From a virus, in IMG/VR virus record IMGVR_UViG_3300031957_002411, positions 1 to 64,000 of that record: a DNA stretch of 64,000 bases; one strand, 5' to 3'. The translations under genes and the position numbers were made by a program. Each line of letters opens with the position of its first letter. Within the stretch, counting starts at the first letter, position 1. Below, one piece after another: positions 41,134-49,847 of this stretch. The notes beneath the pieces were generated by a model. It did not search any database, was not told the origin of the DNA, and worked only from the letters and a program-made list of their open reading frames with translations.

Positions 41134-42171
41134 ATGTTAGTAACCTACATAAGATCATCTAGTTATAATAATTATGCATACTGTCAAATGCAATACTTTA
41201 TAACATACAATCTTGGGCATCAATCTAAGAGTGGCAAGAAAGCAGACATGGGTACAATGGTACACAAGGTCATGGAAGTTTTAGCTGGATTGAAAAAGTA
41301 CGAGCAAGACAAACCAAAGGTTAAATTTTTAAAAGTAGATGACGACGCTATTGGTAAGTTTAAGTGTAGAAAAGAAGAACTGCATACTGATGAATTAGTA
41401 AATCAATTAATTGATCTCAGCATAGATTCCTATGAAGCAAAGTCTCCCCACAGTTTTAGCAAAACGGATAGATCAGAAATAGCAAAAACCGCTTGGTGCT
41501 TTTTAACTCACAGCGATTGTCAATTCGATCCTAGACTAAGGGATATTCACTATCCAGAACCGCACTTTGATATACCTATTGAAGAAGATTGGGCTAAATT
41601 TGAGTATGAAATAGATGGCAAAAAGGTTACTGGTAGATTAGCAATCAAAGGCACAATTGACCTTGTAACTAAGATTAATGATGATACAATAGAGGTTGTC
41701 GATTGGAAAACAGGCAGGAGAATGGATTGGGCTACGGGGGAAGTCAAAGATTACGAGAAATTAGAGAATGATCCACAGTTATTATTATACTATTATGCAA
41801 TCTCTAAACTATATCCTGAATTTCCTAACAGAATCATGAGTATTTTCTTTTATAAAGACAAGGATGGTAATCCTGACCCGTCGCCTTTCAGTATATGCTT
41901 CTCACCGGAAGATGAAGAAAGATTCTTAGAAATGCTAAAAAATAGAGTAAATGAAATTAGACAAAATATGCTGCCTGAACCCCTAGATCCTAACAGAAAA
42001 CACTGGAAATGCACTGCTTTATGTCATTTTTGCAAGAACAATTGGCCCGGAACTGACGAAAAAATGTGTATTTATATAGAGAAGTACTTGAAAAAACATG
42101 GAATGGAGAAAACTGTTGCTGATTGCAGCAGGGAAGGTTTTGATATAGGATTTTACGAAGCACCGGGATAA
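41134..42171 (+). CDS. RecB/Cas4-like nuclease with cysteine cluster
   Basis: The 345-residue protein has a PD-(D/E)XK nuclease core: KGTIDLVTKIND (D) and VVDWKTGRR (D..K) with QLLLYYYAISKLYP after them. One cysteine near the N-terminus (C17) and a C-terminal CTALCHFC ... C set (from about residue 293) fit a Cas4/AddB-type iron-sulfur cluster. No CRISPR array or other cas gene is nearby, so a phage recombination or DNA-processing nuclease is more likely than CRISPR adaptation. It follows the kinase directly (TAAATG). Confidence 0.8.
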   Translation: MLVTYIRSSSYNNYAYCQMQYFITYNLGHQSKSGKKADMGTMVHKVMEVLAGLKKYEQDKPKVKFLKVDDDAIGKFKCRKEELHTDELVNQLIDLSIDSYEAKSPHSFSKTDRSEIAKTAWCFLTHSDCQFDPRLRDIHYPEPHFDIPIEEDWAKFEYEIDGKKVTGRLAIKGTIDLVTKINDDTIEVVDWKTGRRMDWATGEVKDYEKLENDPQLLLYYYAISKLYPEFPNRIMSIFFYKDKDGNPDPSPFSICFSPEDEERFLEMLKNRVNEIRQNMLPEPLDPNRKHWKCTALCHFCKNNWPGTDEKMCIYIEKYLKKHGMEKTVADCSREGFDIGFYEAPG

Positions 42172-42176
42172 AGGAT

Positions 42177-43043
42177 ATGATAAAAAAAGATAATAAATTA
42201 CTGACGATAGGAATGGCTACCTACGATGATTATGACGGTTTGTATTTTTCAATACAGAGTTTACAGTTATATCATCCAATCGCTAGAAGTGATGATGTAG
42301 AAATACTAGTTATCGACAATAATCCAGACAGTGAACACGGAAAAGCGACTAAGAATTTAGTAGAAGGATGGATAAAAAACGGACGATATATACCATTTAC
42401 AGCAAGAAAAACAACAGCTTGTAGAAATGAGATTTTCAGGAATGCAAGGGGCAGATATACAATATCTATGGATTCTCATGTTCTGTTCATGAAAAATTCA
42501 TTAGAATCCTTGATACAGTATTACGGAATGAATCCTAATTGTAAAGACATAGTTCAAGGACCACTAATTTATGATGACTTAAAACTGGCTTCAACTCATT
42601 TCAAAAAAGATTGGGGTGGTGACATGTATGGTAAATGGGCTACAGATAAAGAAGGTTTAGCGACTAATAAGCCTTTCCCCATACCAATGCAAGGATTAGG
42701 TGTATTCTCTTGTGAGACGCATAATTGGAGAGGTTTTAATAAATATTTTAGAGGATTTGGTGGAGAAGAAGGATATATTCATGAAAAATTTAGAATGATG
42801 GGCGGCAGGGCCATATGTTTACCGCAATTTAAGTGGCTTCACAGATTTGGAAGACCCGGAGGTGTTCCTTATCCACTAAAAATAGAAGATAGAATATGGA
42901 ACTATTTTATAGGATGGTTAGAACTGTATCAGGATGAAAATCATCAAATGATACAAGACATTTATAATTATTTTAAAACTCGTATTCCTGTGCAGACTTT
43001 AGACAATATTCTAAATGAAGCTAAAGAAAAAATGTTAATTTAA
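42177..43043 (+). CDS. Family 2 glycosyltransferase (polypeptide GalNAc-T-like)
   Basis: The 288-residue protein opens with LTIGMATYDDYDGL, has the metal site ISMDSHVLF (about 94-102) and a downstream WRGFNKYFRGFGGEEGYIHEKF block found in polypeptide-type and phage GT2 enzymes. It starts glycan island 2, right after the replication module. Substrate unknown. Confidence 0.78.
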   Translation: MIKKDNKLLTIGMATYDDYDGLYFSIQSLQLYHPIARSDDVEILVIDNNPDSEHGKATKNLVEGWIKNGRYIPFTARKTTACRNEIFRNARGRYTISMDSHVLFMKNSLESLIQYYGMNPNCKDIVQGPLIYDDLKLASTHFKKDWGGDMYGKWATDKEGLATNKPFPIPMQGLGVFSCETHNWRGFNKYFRGFGGEEGYIHEKFRMMGGRAICLPQFKWLHRFGRPGGVPYPLKIEDRIWNYFIGWLELYQDENHQMIQDIYNYFKTRIPVQTLDNILNEAKEKMLI

Positions 43044-43053
43044 GGAGAATAAA

Positions 43054-43899
43054 ATGCCCACACCTAAACGTGGAAAAGAAGAAGATCGCAATAAATTCAT
43101 GTCCAGATGTATGCGTGATCCTAACATGAAAGAAGATTACAAGGAAGGCAATCAAAGAGTTGCTGTATGCCTAAATCAAGCTACAGAGGGTATGGATTTG
43201 ATTCAAAAAGCAGACTTTGAGAAACAAGTTAAAGAATATGGATATGCGGAAGAACTTGATGAAAACAATTTTTACGTTCCAGCAGAAGCTGAATACGAAG
43301 ATTTTGGGGAACCAGAAGAAGAATGGGACATTTCGATAGCAAAACCGGGACTTTGGGAAAATATTCGCAGAAAAAAAGAACGTGAAGGCAAGAACTATAA
43401 GCCAGCTAGAACTGAAAAAGAAGGTAGGCCCACACAAGAGCAACTTAAAAGAGCGCAATCAGAACCAAGCGAAAAGCAAAAAAAAGCTCTTGATAAAAAC
43501 AAAGATGGCAAGATCAGCAAGGAAGATTTTGAATTGCTACGTAAAGGTAAAAGTTCGTACAAGTATGAAGATCCAAAAACAGGACAAGTATTTACCTATA
43601 CAAGAAGAGGTAACTATAAAAATGGAGATACGCCCTTAATATATAAAGGTGAAGCAGCGGAATATCAGGGTAGAAAAGTTAAACTTGGTAAGCCATTCCT
43701 CACTCCAGACGGTCCTAAAAAAAGAAGCGTATATGTAAAGAATGATAAAGGTAACGTAGTCAAGGTAAACTTTGGCGATCCTAATATGGAAATTAAAAAG
43801 GATAATCCTGCAAGAAGGAAGTCTTTCAGGGCTAGACATAACTGCGATAACCCCGGACCACGCTGGAAAGCACGATACTGGTCCTGCAAAGCTTGGTAA
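43054..43899 (+). CDS. Probable virion-associated protein with EF-hand-like loop
   Basis: The 281-residue protein starts with KFMSRCMRDPNMKEDYKEGNQRVAVCLNQ, a cysteine motif I know from the N-termini of many phage proteins. In the middle it has DKNKDGKISKEDF (about 147-159), an EF-hand-like calcium loop. The C-terminus (FGDPNM ... ARRKSFRARHNCDNPGPRWKARYWSCKAW by pattern) is a conserved basic, Cys-containing domain seen in phages and giant viruses, which I cannot name. GGAG lies before the ATG. Confidence 0.7.
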   Translation: MPTPKRGKEEDRNKFMSRCMRDPNMKEDYKEGNQRVAVCLNQATEGMDLIQKADFEKQVKEYGYAEELDENNFYVPAEAEYEDFGEPEEEWDISIAKPGLWENIRRKKEREGKNYKPARTEKEGRPTQEQLKRAQSEPSEKQKKALDKNKDGKISKEDFELLRKGKSSYKYEDPKTGQVFTYTRRGNYKNGDTPLIYKGEAAEYQGRKVKLGKPFLTPDGPKKRSVYVKNDKGNVVKVNFGDPNMEIKKDNPARRKSFRARHNCDNPGPRWKARYWSCKAW

Positions 43900-43909
43900 G
43901 GAGTAAAAA

Positions 43910-44536
43910 ATGAAATACATTAACGATATAGACAAACAAATATGTAAATCTGACGAGGGCAATATGGCTAAGGGCCAGCTTATGAAAATCTCTAAGCAGG
44001 CTGGAGAGCTAGCTGAAAAAATACAAAGTGGTATGAATTTAGACGCTTGGGTACAAGACAAGATATCTAAAGCAGAACATTTTATTGAAGCGGCATATGA
44101 CTTCATGATGTACAGCGAAACAGAAGCGTCACAAACACAAGCAGACAAGCCGGGACCAAAAGATCCTAGAAGAACTCCTGCGCCTAAGAAAGATCAGAAA
44201 AAGGGCAGTAAGAAAAACAAGCCTGATAGTGCTAAAGATGATAAAGGTAAGATTAGCTTTAATCAAAGCACTACAAAAAGGCTACAGCAAAAAGTAAAAG
44301 AACATAACGCAAAGGGTAAGGGTAGCAAGGCAACGCTTGGTATGCTCAAGGCAGTGTACAGAAGAGGTGCTGGTGCATACTCTACTTCTCATGCGCCTAA
44401 AATGAGTAGAGATGGTTGGGCTATGGCTAGAGTAAACGCCTTTCTTACGCTACTCAGAACAGGTAGACCCTCTAACTCAGGTTATAAACAAGACAATGAC
44501 TTGTTGCCCAAGGGACATCCGAGAAGTTCAAAATGA
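43910..44536 (+). CDS. Conserved phage/giant-virus-type protein
   Basis: This 208-residue protein has a helical N-terminus (about 1-70), a Lys/Pro-rich linker, and a C-terminal domain with MSRDGWAMARVNAFLTLLRTGRPS and DNDLLPKGHP, a pattern common in phages and giant viruses. It directly follows the EF-hand-like gene, and I have seen the two domain types together. Likely a virion or packaged protein; the name is unknown to me. Confidence 0.65.
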   Translation: MKYINDIDKQICKSDEGNMAKGQLMKISKQAGELAEKIQSGMNLDAWVQDKISKAEHFIEAAYDFMMYSETEASQTQADKPGPKDPRRTPAPKKDQKKGSKKNKPDSAKDDKGKISFNQSTTKRLQQKVKEHNAKGKGSKATLGMLKAVYRRGAGAYSTSHAPKMSRDGWAMARVNAFLTLLRTGRPSNSGYKQDNDLLPKGHPRSSK

Positions 44537-44754
44537 CACTAAAGAAAAAATGGATCGAGCATTTAAGTGAAAATCATATGACCTACTGGGAACATTGGAA
44601 GTTTGCAGTGAGTCATGGGCTAACATGTGTAAAAGCTGGAATATACTTGTGTATACATGGCTTTTTCCCTTGTTGGTACAGAAAAGCCGGAACTAAACTA
44701 GTGCATAAATTAGAACAAGATTTTACTGAGAGAGAAAATGAGCTTAATAAATAA
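44533..44754 (+). CDS. DUF6356-like small protein
   Basis: This 73-residue protein has WIEHLSENHMTYWEHWKFAVSHG and AGIYLCIHGFFPCWY, matching a small family with HL.E..MTY..H and IH..FP motifs (I believe DUF6356). One hydrophobic stretch may lie in or on the membrane. ATGA overlap on the left and 17-base overlap on the right link it to its neighbours. Function unknown. Confidence 0.6.
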   Translation: MTLKKKWIEHLSENHMTYWEHWKFAVSHGLTCVKAGIYLCIHGFFPCWYRKAGTKLVHKLEQDFTERENELNK

Positions 44755-45442
44755 AGTATCTGCGATTATTGATAACAAAGTTCCACTGAAAGATCTTACA
44801 TATTCTCAACCATTTGTGTATGAATCAGGACAGGGTATACTTAGTATAAATTGGAAAAATATTCTACCAAAACCACCTGCTAATGACAGCATAACCACCA
44901 AAAAAGAACTAGATTTGGTCATTGAAGCAGCAGCTAATAGAAGTAATAAAGCTACTGAACTAGTATATAAAGTAGACGATGACCCTTTGCATTTATTCTA
45001 CGATTTTCTAGAAAAGAAGAAATTAGAATATAATAGAAGTCTGTTTGACGAATACTATAATATATTAGAGTCTTACATGTATGCTACAAAATATCATTAC
45101 AATAGACCTAGACCAGAGCAAATTGCACCTTATTACAATCAAGAAGTCAAAGTTATATATACATCTACGCATCAAACTCCAGCATATCCTAGTGGTCACA
45201 CAGCGTATGCAGCCTTAGCAGCACATATGTTATCTAAGAAATTTCCAGAATATAAAAAACAATTTTTCGACTTGGCAAAACAGGCTGGAACTGCTAGAAT
45301 ATTACAGGGGGTTCACTTTCCCTCTGATAATGTCGCTGGAATAACTCTCGCAAAATTTATATTTAAAGAGATTGAAAGGAAGGTCCAAGATGTCTCAAAA
45401 AGAACCAAAACGTATCCCTCTGACTACACCCGGACAACCTAA
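44738..45442 (+). CDS. PAP2-type acid phosphatase
   Basis: The 234-residue protein has all three PAP2 motifs: K..YNRPRP (about 118-128), YPSGHTAYA (about 149-157), and ARILQGVHFPSDN (about 187-199). Such enzymes remove phosphate from lipids or from undecaprenyl diphosphate. No membrane segments are predicted, so it is a soluble type. Given the glycan genes on both sides, recycling of a lipid carrier is a reasonable but unproven role. Confidence 0.85.
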   Translation: MSLINKVSAIIDNKVPLKDLTYSQPFVYESGQGILSINWKNILPKPPANDSITTKKELDLVIEAAANRSNKATELVYKVDDDPLHLFYDFLEKKKLEYNRSLFDEYYNILESYMYATKYHYNRPRPEQIAPYYNQEVKVIYTSTHQTPAYPSGHTAYAALAAHMLSKKFPEYKKQFFDLAKQAGTARILQGVHFPSDNVAGITLAKFIFKEIERKVQDVSKRTKTYPSDYTRTT

Positions 45443-45488
45443 GCGTATAAAAGAACCTAAAAGAAGGCCGTTGCGACCAAAGAAATAA
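45390..45488 (+). CDS. Tiny basic Pro-rich protein (32 residues)
   Basis: ATG 45390 opens 32 codons, overlapping the PAP2 gene's end in another frame and stopping at TAA 45486-45488. About half the residues are Lys, Arg or Pro (PKRIPLTTPGQPKRIKEPKR by pattern). GAAAGGAAGG precedes the ATG at a good distance. It could bind nucleic acid or act as a packaged basic peptide. Support is moderate because the frame is short. Confidence 0.4.
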   Translation: MSQKEPKRIPLTTPGQPKRIKEPKRRPLRPKK

Positions 45489-45516
45489 TTGATTTAGGAC
45501 TTCACAAGGAAACGAA

Positions 45517-46371
45517 ATGAACGTTGTACCCATACCACCTTCGTATAACGAAGATCAATCTCTATCACTAAAAGATACAGAATTTTACATTAAATTTCTA
45601 GAAGTAAATCATTGCCAAGCAGTGATGACTACCGCTGGAACCTCCCAGTTTAATCTACTGTCTATAGAGGAAATCAAGGAATTAAACTCATGTGTGTGTG
45701 ATTTTTCTGGTAAAAAGATTATTGGTTTACCACCTTTATCTCTTGTAAAAGTAATTGAATTTGTGAAATCCTGCACAGAGTCGGAAGATTCGCACTGGAT
45801 GGCATTGTACCCAGACAGATACTACGACGATGATTCTATTGTTGAATATTTTCTAAGGATTAGAGAGCATACTAACAAAGCTATTTATGTTCACGGTATG
45901 TTTACTAGATCTGGATACGGAGGTACTTGGAATTACACCGCTGATGTTTTGAATAAACTGTGGGATCAAGGCATTATATGTGGAATTAAAGAAGAACATA
46001 GCGACCTTGCCAAAGCATTCAATGTTCTAAATAAATGCCCTAAAAATCTAGATGTAATCGTAGCTGGAGGCAGTATGAGAAGACATCAGTTTTTAAAGAA
46101 CGCTGGAGCAAACTCTTTTCTTGCTGGCATTGGTAATATATTTCCTAGCATAGAACAGAAATATTGTGATGGTGTTGATATTGATAAATGCTTGCAAAAA
46201 GAAAGTACGTTGTTTAGTACATTCGGAAAGTATGGTTGGCACAGATCTCTAAGAATAGGTCTTGCTCTATCTAATCTTTGTTGTTATAATGATAGAATGC
46301 CATATCCAAAGAGAGACACAGAAGTTGTCAACGCAATAAAGAAAGTTTTGGAGAAGATATCAAATGTATAA
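45517..46371 (+). CDS. DHDPS/N-acetylneuraminate lyase family aldolase
   Basis: The 284-residue protein is in the class I aldolase family of DapA and NanA. It has VMTTAGTSQFNLLSIEE near the start (pyruvate-site G-T-S pattern), HGMFTRSGYGG in the middle, and the Schiff-base lysine K158 in ICGIKEEHSD. It joins or splits pyruvate and an aldehyde, as in dihydrodipicolinate or sialic acid synthesis. Next to a KdsA-like gene, a nonulosonate role is more likely than lysine synthesis. GGAAACGAA lies before the ATG. Confidence 0.75.
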   Translation: MNVVPIPPSYNEDQSLSLKDTEFYIKFLEVNHCQAVMTTAGTSQFNLLSIEEIKELNSCVCDFSGKKIIGLPPLSLVKVIEFVKSCTESEDSHWMALYPDRYYDDDSIVEYFLRIREHTNKAIYVHGMFTRSGYGGTWNYTADVLNKLWDQGIICGIKEEHSDLAKAFNVLNKCPKNLDVIVAGGSMRRHQFLKNAGANSFLAGIGNIFPSIEQKYCDGVDIDKCLQKESTLFSTFGKYGWHRSLRIGLALSNLCCYNDRMPYPKRDTEVVNAIKKVLEKISNV

Positions 46372-47167
46372 AACTTGGATATTGGGACCATGCTCTATAG
46401 AGTCGGAAGCATTGTTTTTCGAGTGTCTTGCTGAAATCAACTCAATTATGGATACTAGAACTGTTCATAGAGAATCCGATGATACATGGTACATGAAAGC
46501 TAGTTTTGATAAGGCAAATAGGACATCCTTACATGGTGGTCGTGGTCCGGGTCTGGAAGAAGCTTTAAAAATATGGGCTGCTGCAAAAGAGAAATACCCA
46601 AAAGTTAAATTTACAACAGATGTGCATGAGTGCCATCAAGTAGAAAAACTAAAGGGTGTTATTGATGTAGTGCAAATACCAGCATTTTTGTCGCGTCAGA
46701 CTGATCTTATTGTAGAGTGTGCTAAACACTTTGATGTTGTCAATATTAAAAAAGGTCAATGGCTTGGTCCAAATAACCTTAAAGCTTCTGTAGATAAGAT
46801 TAAAGAAACAAACGATAAGTGTCAAGCTTGGGTTTGTGACAGAGGATCAAACTTTGGTTATCATGATTTGTTTGTAAACTTTGGAATTGTAGACGAACTC
46901 AAAAAGTGTTATGACAAAGTAATCCTTGATTGCACACATTCAACCCAAAGATCCAGAGAAGTGTATGGCGTACAAGGCGATCCAGTATTAGCTGAGAGAT
47001 ACTTTTTAGCTGCTGATATTTTTAATTACGATGGAGTTTTTGCAGAGGTTCATCCTAGACCAAAAGAGTCTGTGTCAGATGGAGAATGTCTTATTGATCT
47101 TGAACGACTTCGTTCTTTAGTTATAGAGGCTAAATCTATTAAAAGATTGAGAGAAAAATTACGATGA
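46364..47167 (+). CDS. kdsA: 3-deoxy-8-phosphooctulonate (Kdo-8-P) synthase
   Basis: The 267-residue protein follows the KdsA pattern over its length: ILGPCSIES, KASFDKANRTS, RGPGLEEAL, TTDVHECHQVE, VVQIPAFLSRQTDLI, VNIKKGQWLGP, ILDCTHSTQ and FAEVHPRPKESVSDG. It joins phosphoenolpyruvate and arabinose 5-phosphate to make Kdo-8-P; closely related enzymes use other aldose phosphates. The PEP-site residues are present. It overlaps the aldolase by eight bases. A phage-borne kdsA is notable. Confidence 0.9.
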   Translation: MYKTWILGPCSIESEALFFECLAEINSIMDTRTVHRESDDTWYMKASFDKANRTSLHGGRGPGLEEALKIWAAAKEKYPKVKFTTDVHECHQVEKLKGVIDVVQIPAFLSRQTDLIVECAKHFDVVNIKKGQWLGPNNLKASVDKIKETNDKCQAWVCDRGSNFGYHDLFVNFGIVDELKKCYDKVILDCTHSTQRSREVYGVQGDPVLAERYFLAADIFNYDGVFAEVHPRPKESVSDGECLIDLERLRSLVIEAKSIKRLREKLR

Positions 47168-47838
47168 TAATGCAAACTCTTTTACACACCAATCCTATAG
47201 AGGACATGAAAGATGTGCTAGTAGAAGACGGTGTTTTTAAGATTGATAATTACATTTCTGATACAACTCTACAAGAATTATACGACGATGTGCTACAAAG
47301 ATGCACTACTGAGGCCGGTCATTATGAGTTTGGAAGAAACTACAGGGGTGGAGACTTATCAACATATAATAAGTCAAATATAATTCATAGAGTATACAAT
47401 GCGGAATGGATGAGAAAACTACATGATTTGTACACTGGTAGGCCACAGACATATGGAATGAACGTATTTGCTACGCATGATTATAAATACGATGGAGAGC
47501 TAGCTAGAAATGGTTGGCTACACTTCGATAGACATTGGAGGCTAAAGTTTTTTCTGTACCTTACCGATATAGACGTTAGTTCAGGTGCATTTAGTTGTTC
47601 AGTTGGTTCTAGATTTGCTGGATCAGTGCTTAGAGAAAAAGCTTGGCAGCAACCTAAATATGAAGACGTAAAAAATAGGATAGAGCTAGATTATCCAGAT
47701 TTAATTGATAAATATCCAGCAGAACCAGTTGAGGGCAAAGCTGGAACTTTAATAGTATTTGATACGGACACTTTCCATAAGGGTGGCAAGTGCGAAGATG
47801 GAAAAGAAAGACTAATCGTGAGGTTGCATTGTGGATAA
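47164..47838 (+). CDS. PhyH-type Fe(II)/2-oxoglutarate dioxygenase
   Basis: The 224-residue protein has WLHFDRHWRLKFFLYLTDI with the H-x-D metal pair, then SGAFSCSVGS and TLIVFDTDTFHKGG with the distal histidine, and ERLIVRLH with the 2-oxoglutarate-binding arginine. This is the phytanoyl-CoA dioxygenase-like fold. It may hydroxylate a sugar or lipid part of the glycan. It starts with ATGA overlap. Confidence 0.78.
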   Translation: MIMQTLLHTNPIEDMKDVLVEDGVFKIDNYISDTTLQELYDDVLQRCTTEAGHYEFGRNYRGGDLSTYNKSNIIHRVYNAEWMRKLHDLYTGRPQTYGMNVFATHDYKYDGELARNGWLHFDRHWRLKFFLYLTDIDVSSGAFSCSVGSRFAGSVLREKAWQQPKYEDVKNRIELDYPDLIDKYPAEPVEGKAGTLIVFDTDTFHKGGKCEDGKERLIVRLHCG

Positions 47839-49000
47839 AGTTAAATTTCTTGATTTAGGCAAACAACCTATAGCAAATAGATTTTTAAGTAAAGATGATT
47901 TTGAGAATGAATTTTTCTATAATCTTCAAGTTGGCGTAGACAAAGAAACAATGCTAGTTACACACATGAACTATGTAGATGCACCACTTATGTTCAATGA
48001 CAACTATGCATATAGGGGTTCAATGTCAAAGACTATGGTTAATCATTTTCAGAGTTTTAGTTCATTGATCAGAACATCCTTAAAACCTGAAGCAAAGATT
48101 TTAGAAATAGGTAGCAATGACGGAGTGTTCCTAAAAAATTGGCATACAGATAATACTATTGCTGTAGAGCCTTGTGGTAACTTTGCAAAAGAAACAAATG
48201 ATTTAGGATATAAAACATATGATGAATTTTGGACAGAGGATTTAGCAGAAAGAATAGTAGAAGAACACGGTCAGATGGACTTTATTTTTTCAGCTAATTG
48301 TATGTGTCACATACCAGATTTAGACCAAACTTTTAACGCTATAGTAAAAGTCATGGATCATAATGGTATATTTGTGTTTGAAGACCCATCATTATTACAA
48401 ATGATTTGTTTAAATTCATATGATCAAATATACGATGAACACCCACATGTATTTTCAATAACATCTTTAGATAGAATATTAAGAAAACATGGACTATTTA
48501 TAATTAAAGTAGAAAATACTACAGTGCATGGTGGATCAAATAGAGTATGGGTTCAGAAAAAACATGCAAATAGGGATAGAACAGTAGAAGATAATCTCAA
48601 TGCAGAAAGAGTAATGGGGCTTTGTGATATGTCTACTTATGATAAATTCGCTGAGTCTGTAGACAAGTCAAAAAATGATTTAGTAAATCTGTTGAAAAGA
48701 TGTAAAGCTGATGGTAATAAAGTTATATCATACGGCGCAACTTCAAAATCAACTACTGTATTTAATTACTGCAATATTGGAACTAATCTTATTGACTATA
48801 TTACAGACACTACCCCTGAAAAACAAGGACTTTATTCTCCCGGTATGCACATACCAATTATACCACCGGAGCAGGGAGTTGATAAAACAGTAGACTTTGC
48901 TTATTTAGGTGCTTGGAATTTTGCTCAAGAAATACAAGAAAAAGAAAAGAACTTTCATGGGAAATTTATAACACATGTACCTACAGTAAGGATATTATGA
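47831..49000 (+). CDS. NDP-hexose C-methyltransferase-like enzyme
   Basis: The 389-residue protein has a SAM-binding core (AKILEIGSNDGVFLKNW, about 91-107), the FSANCMCHIPDLDQTF block and a C-terminal domain (KVISYGATSKSTTVFNYC) as in TylC3-type sugar C-methyltransferases. The usual N-terminal zinc Cys motif is not clear. GTG 47831 is the start, overlapping the dioxygenase by eight bases. It probably adds a branch methyl to a dTDP-keto-sugar made by the RmlA/RmlB genes downstream. Confidence 0.8.
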   Translation: MDKVKFLDLGKQPIANRFLSKDDFENEFFYNLQVGVDKETMLVTHMNYVDAPLMFNDNYAYRGSMSKTMVNHFQSFSSLIRTSLKPEAKILEIGSNDGVFLKNWHTDNTIAVEPCGNFAKETNDLGYKTYDEFWTEDLAERIVEEHGQMDFIFSANCMCHIPDLDQTFNAIVKVMDHNGIFVFEDPSLLQMICLNSYDQIYDEHPHVFSITSLDRILRKHGLFIIKVENTTVHGGSNRVWVQKKHANRDRTVEDNLNAERVMGLCDMSTYDKFAESVDKSKNDLVNLLKRCKADGNKVISYGATSKSTTVFNYCNIGTNLIDYITDTTPEKQGLYSPGMHIPIIPPEQGVDKTVDFAYLGAWNFAQEIQEKEKNFHGKFITHVPTVRIL

Positions 49001-49398
49001 ATTATCACGAAGACGATAGGGGTCAAAGATTATTTGATCTGTTTCCAGAACTTAATGGTCAAGTAAATATTACCTATGTAAACTCAACAAGCCATGTTGT
49101 AGCTTGGCATAGACACGAAATACAAACTGATTATTGGTTTTGCCCAAAGGGTTCTTTTAAGGTTGGTTTAGGATATGAAAGAGATGATGGTACGGTAGAT
49201 GTAGATGTAGTTTGGCATTATATATCAGACAAGAACCATCGTGTCCTTGAAATACCTCCGGGCGTGTGGCACGGATATAAAGCTTTACAACCAGAATCAA
49301 TTATGTTATACTACCTTACAGAAAAATATAATTTTGCAGATGAAGAAAAAGTTTTACCCGGAGCGTTCCACGAAGATTGGAACACAATAAGTCAATGA
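48997..49398 (+). CDS. Cupin, dTDP-sugar 3,5-epimerase-like (RmlC-like)
   Basis: The 133-residue protein has a single cupin barrel with VVAWHRHEIQTDYWFCPKGSFKVGL and LEIPPGVWHGYKAL (about 87-100), resembling the RmlC/WxcM branch of sugar cupins. The start ATG makes an ATGA overlap with the previous stop. It may epimerise or isomerise a nucleotide sugar, together with the next cupin. Confidence 0.68.
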   Translation: MNYHEDDRGQRLFDLFPELNGQVNITYVNSTSHVVAWHRHEIQTDYWFCPKGSFKVGLGYERDDGTVDVDVVWHYISDKNHRVLEIPPGVWHGYKALQPESIMLYYLTEKYNFADEEKVLPGAFHEDWNTISQ

Positions 49399-49847
49399 AG
49401 ACTAAATATGGACTACCAACAGTTCAAGATATAAAGATTATTAGCTTTCCACTCAATATTACTACGTTGGGTAACGGTCAAAATGCTGGTCATCTAGTGG
49501 CAATTAATATGCCTGAATTGCCTTTTATTCCTAAAAGGATGTTTCATGTGTCAAATGTTCAGCATAGATTTGATCGAGGTAGACATGCACATTATGATAC
49601 TACTCAATTGATAACGTGTGTAAGCGGTAGCGTTAAGCTAACTTTGAAAGATGGAATAGGTGGCGTTGTGTCTTTCAATCTATCACAACCTCAAACTGCC
49701 ATCCTTGTACCTAGAATGATATGGGATGAAGTGAATTACGCTGACTCTCAATCTACTTTATTGGTTTTTAGTGACACAGAGTACGATCCAGAAGATTACA
49801 TTATCAGTTGGGATAAATATATAAATGAATATAATAAAACCTCATGA
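49395..49847 (+). CDS. Cupin, sugar 3,4-ketoisomerase-like (FdtA/QdtA-like)
   Basis: This 150-residue protein matches FdtA-like cupins: RMFHVSNVQHRFDRGRHAHYDTTQ, LTLKDGIGGVVSFNL, AILVPRMIWDEVNYADSQSTLLVFSDTEYDPEDYI. Members move the keto group from C4 to C3 of dTDP-4-keto-6-deoxy sugars, which precedes transamination at C3. The ATG overlaps the previous stop (ATGA). Best candidate step between RmlB and the aminotransferase at 8713. Confidence 0.82.
   Translation: MKTKYGLPTVQDIKIISFPLNITTLGNGQNAGHLVAINMPELPFIPKRMFHVSNVQHRFDRGRHAHYDTTQLITCVSGSVKLTLKDGIGGVVSFNLSQPQTAILVPRMIWDEVNYADSQSTLLVFSDTEYDPEDYIISWDKYINEYNKTS

Noticed and set aside
41134-42171. Part of a CRISPR-Cas locus (Cas4)
   Set aside because: No repeats, cas1/cas2 or other cas genes are in the window; neighbours are phage replication genes.
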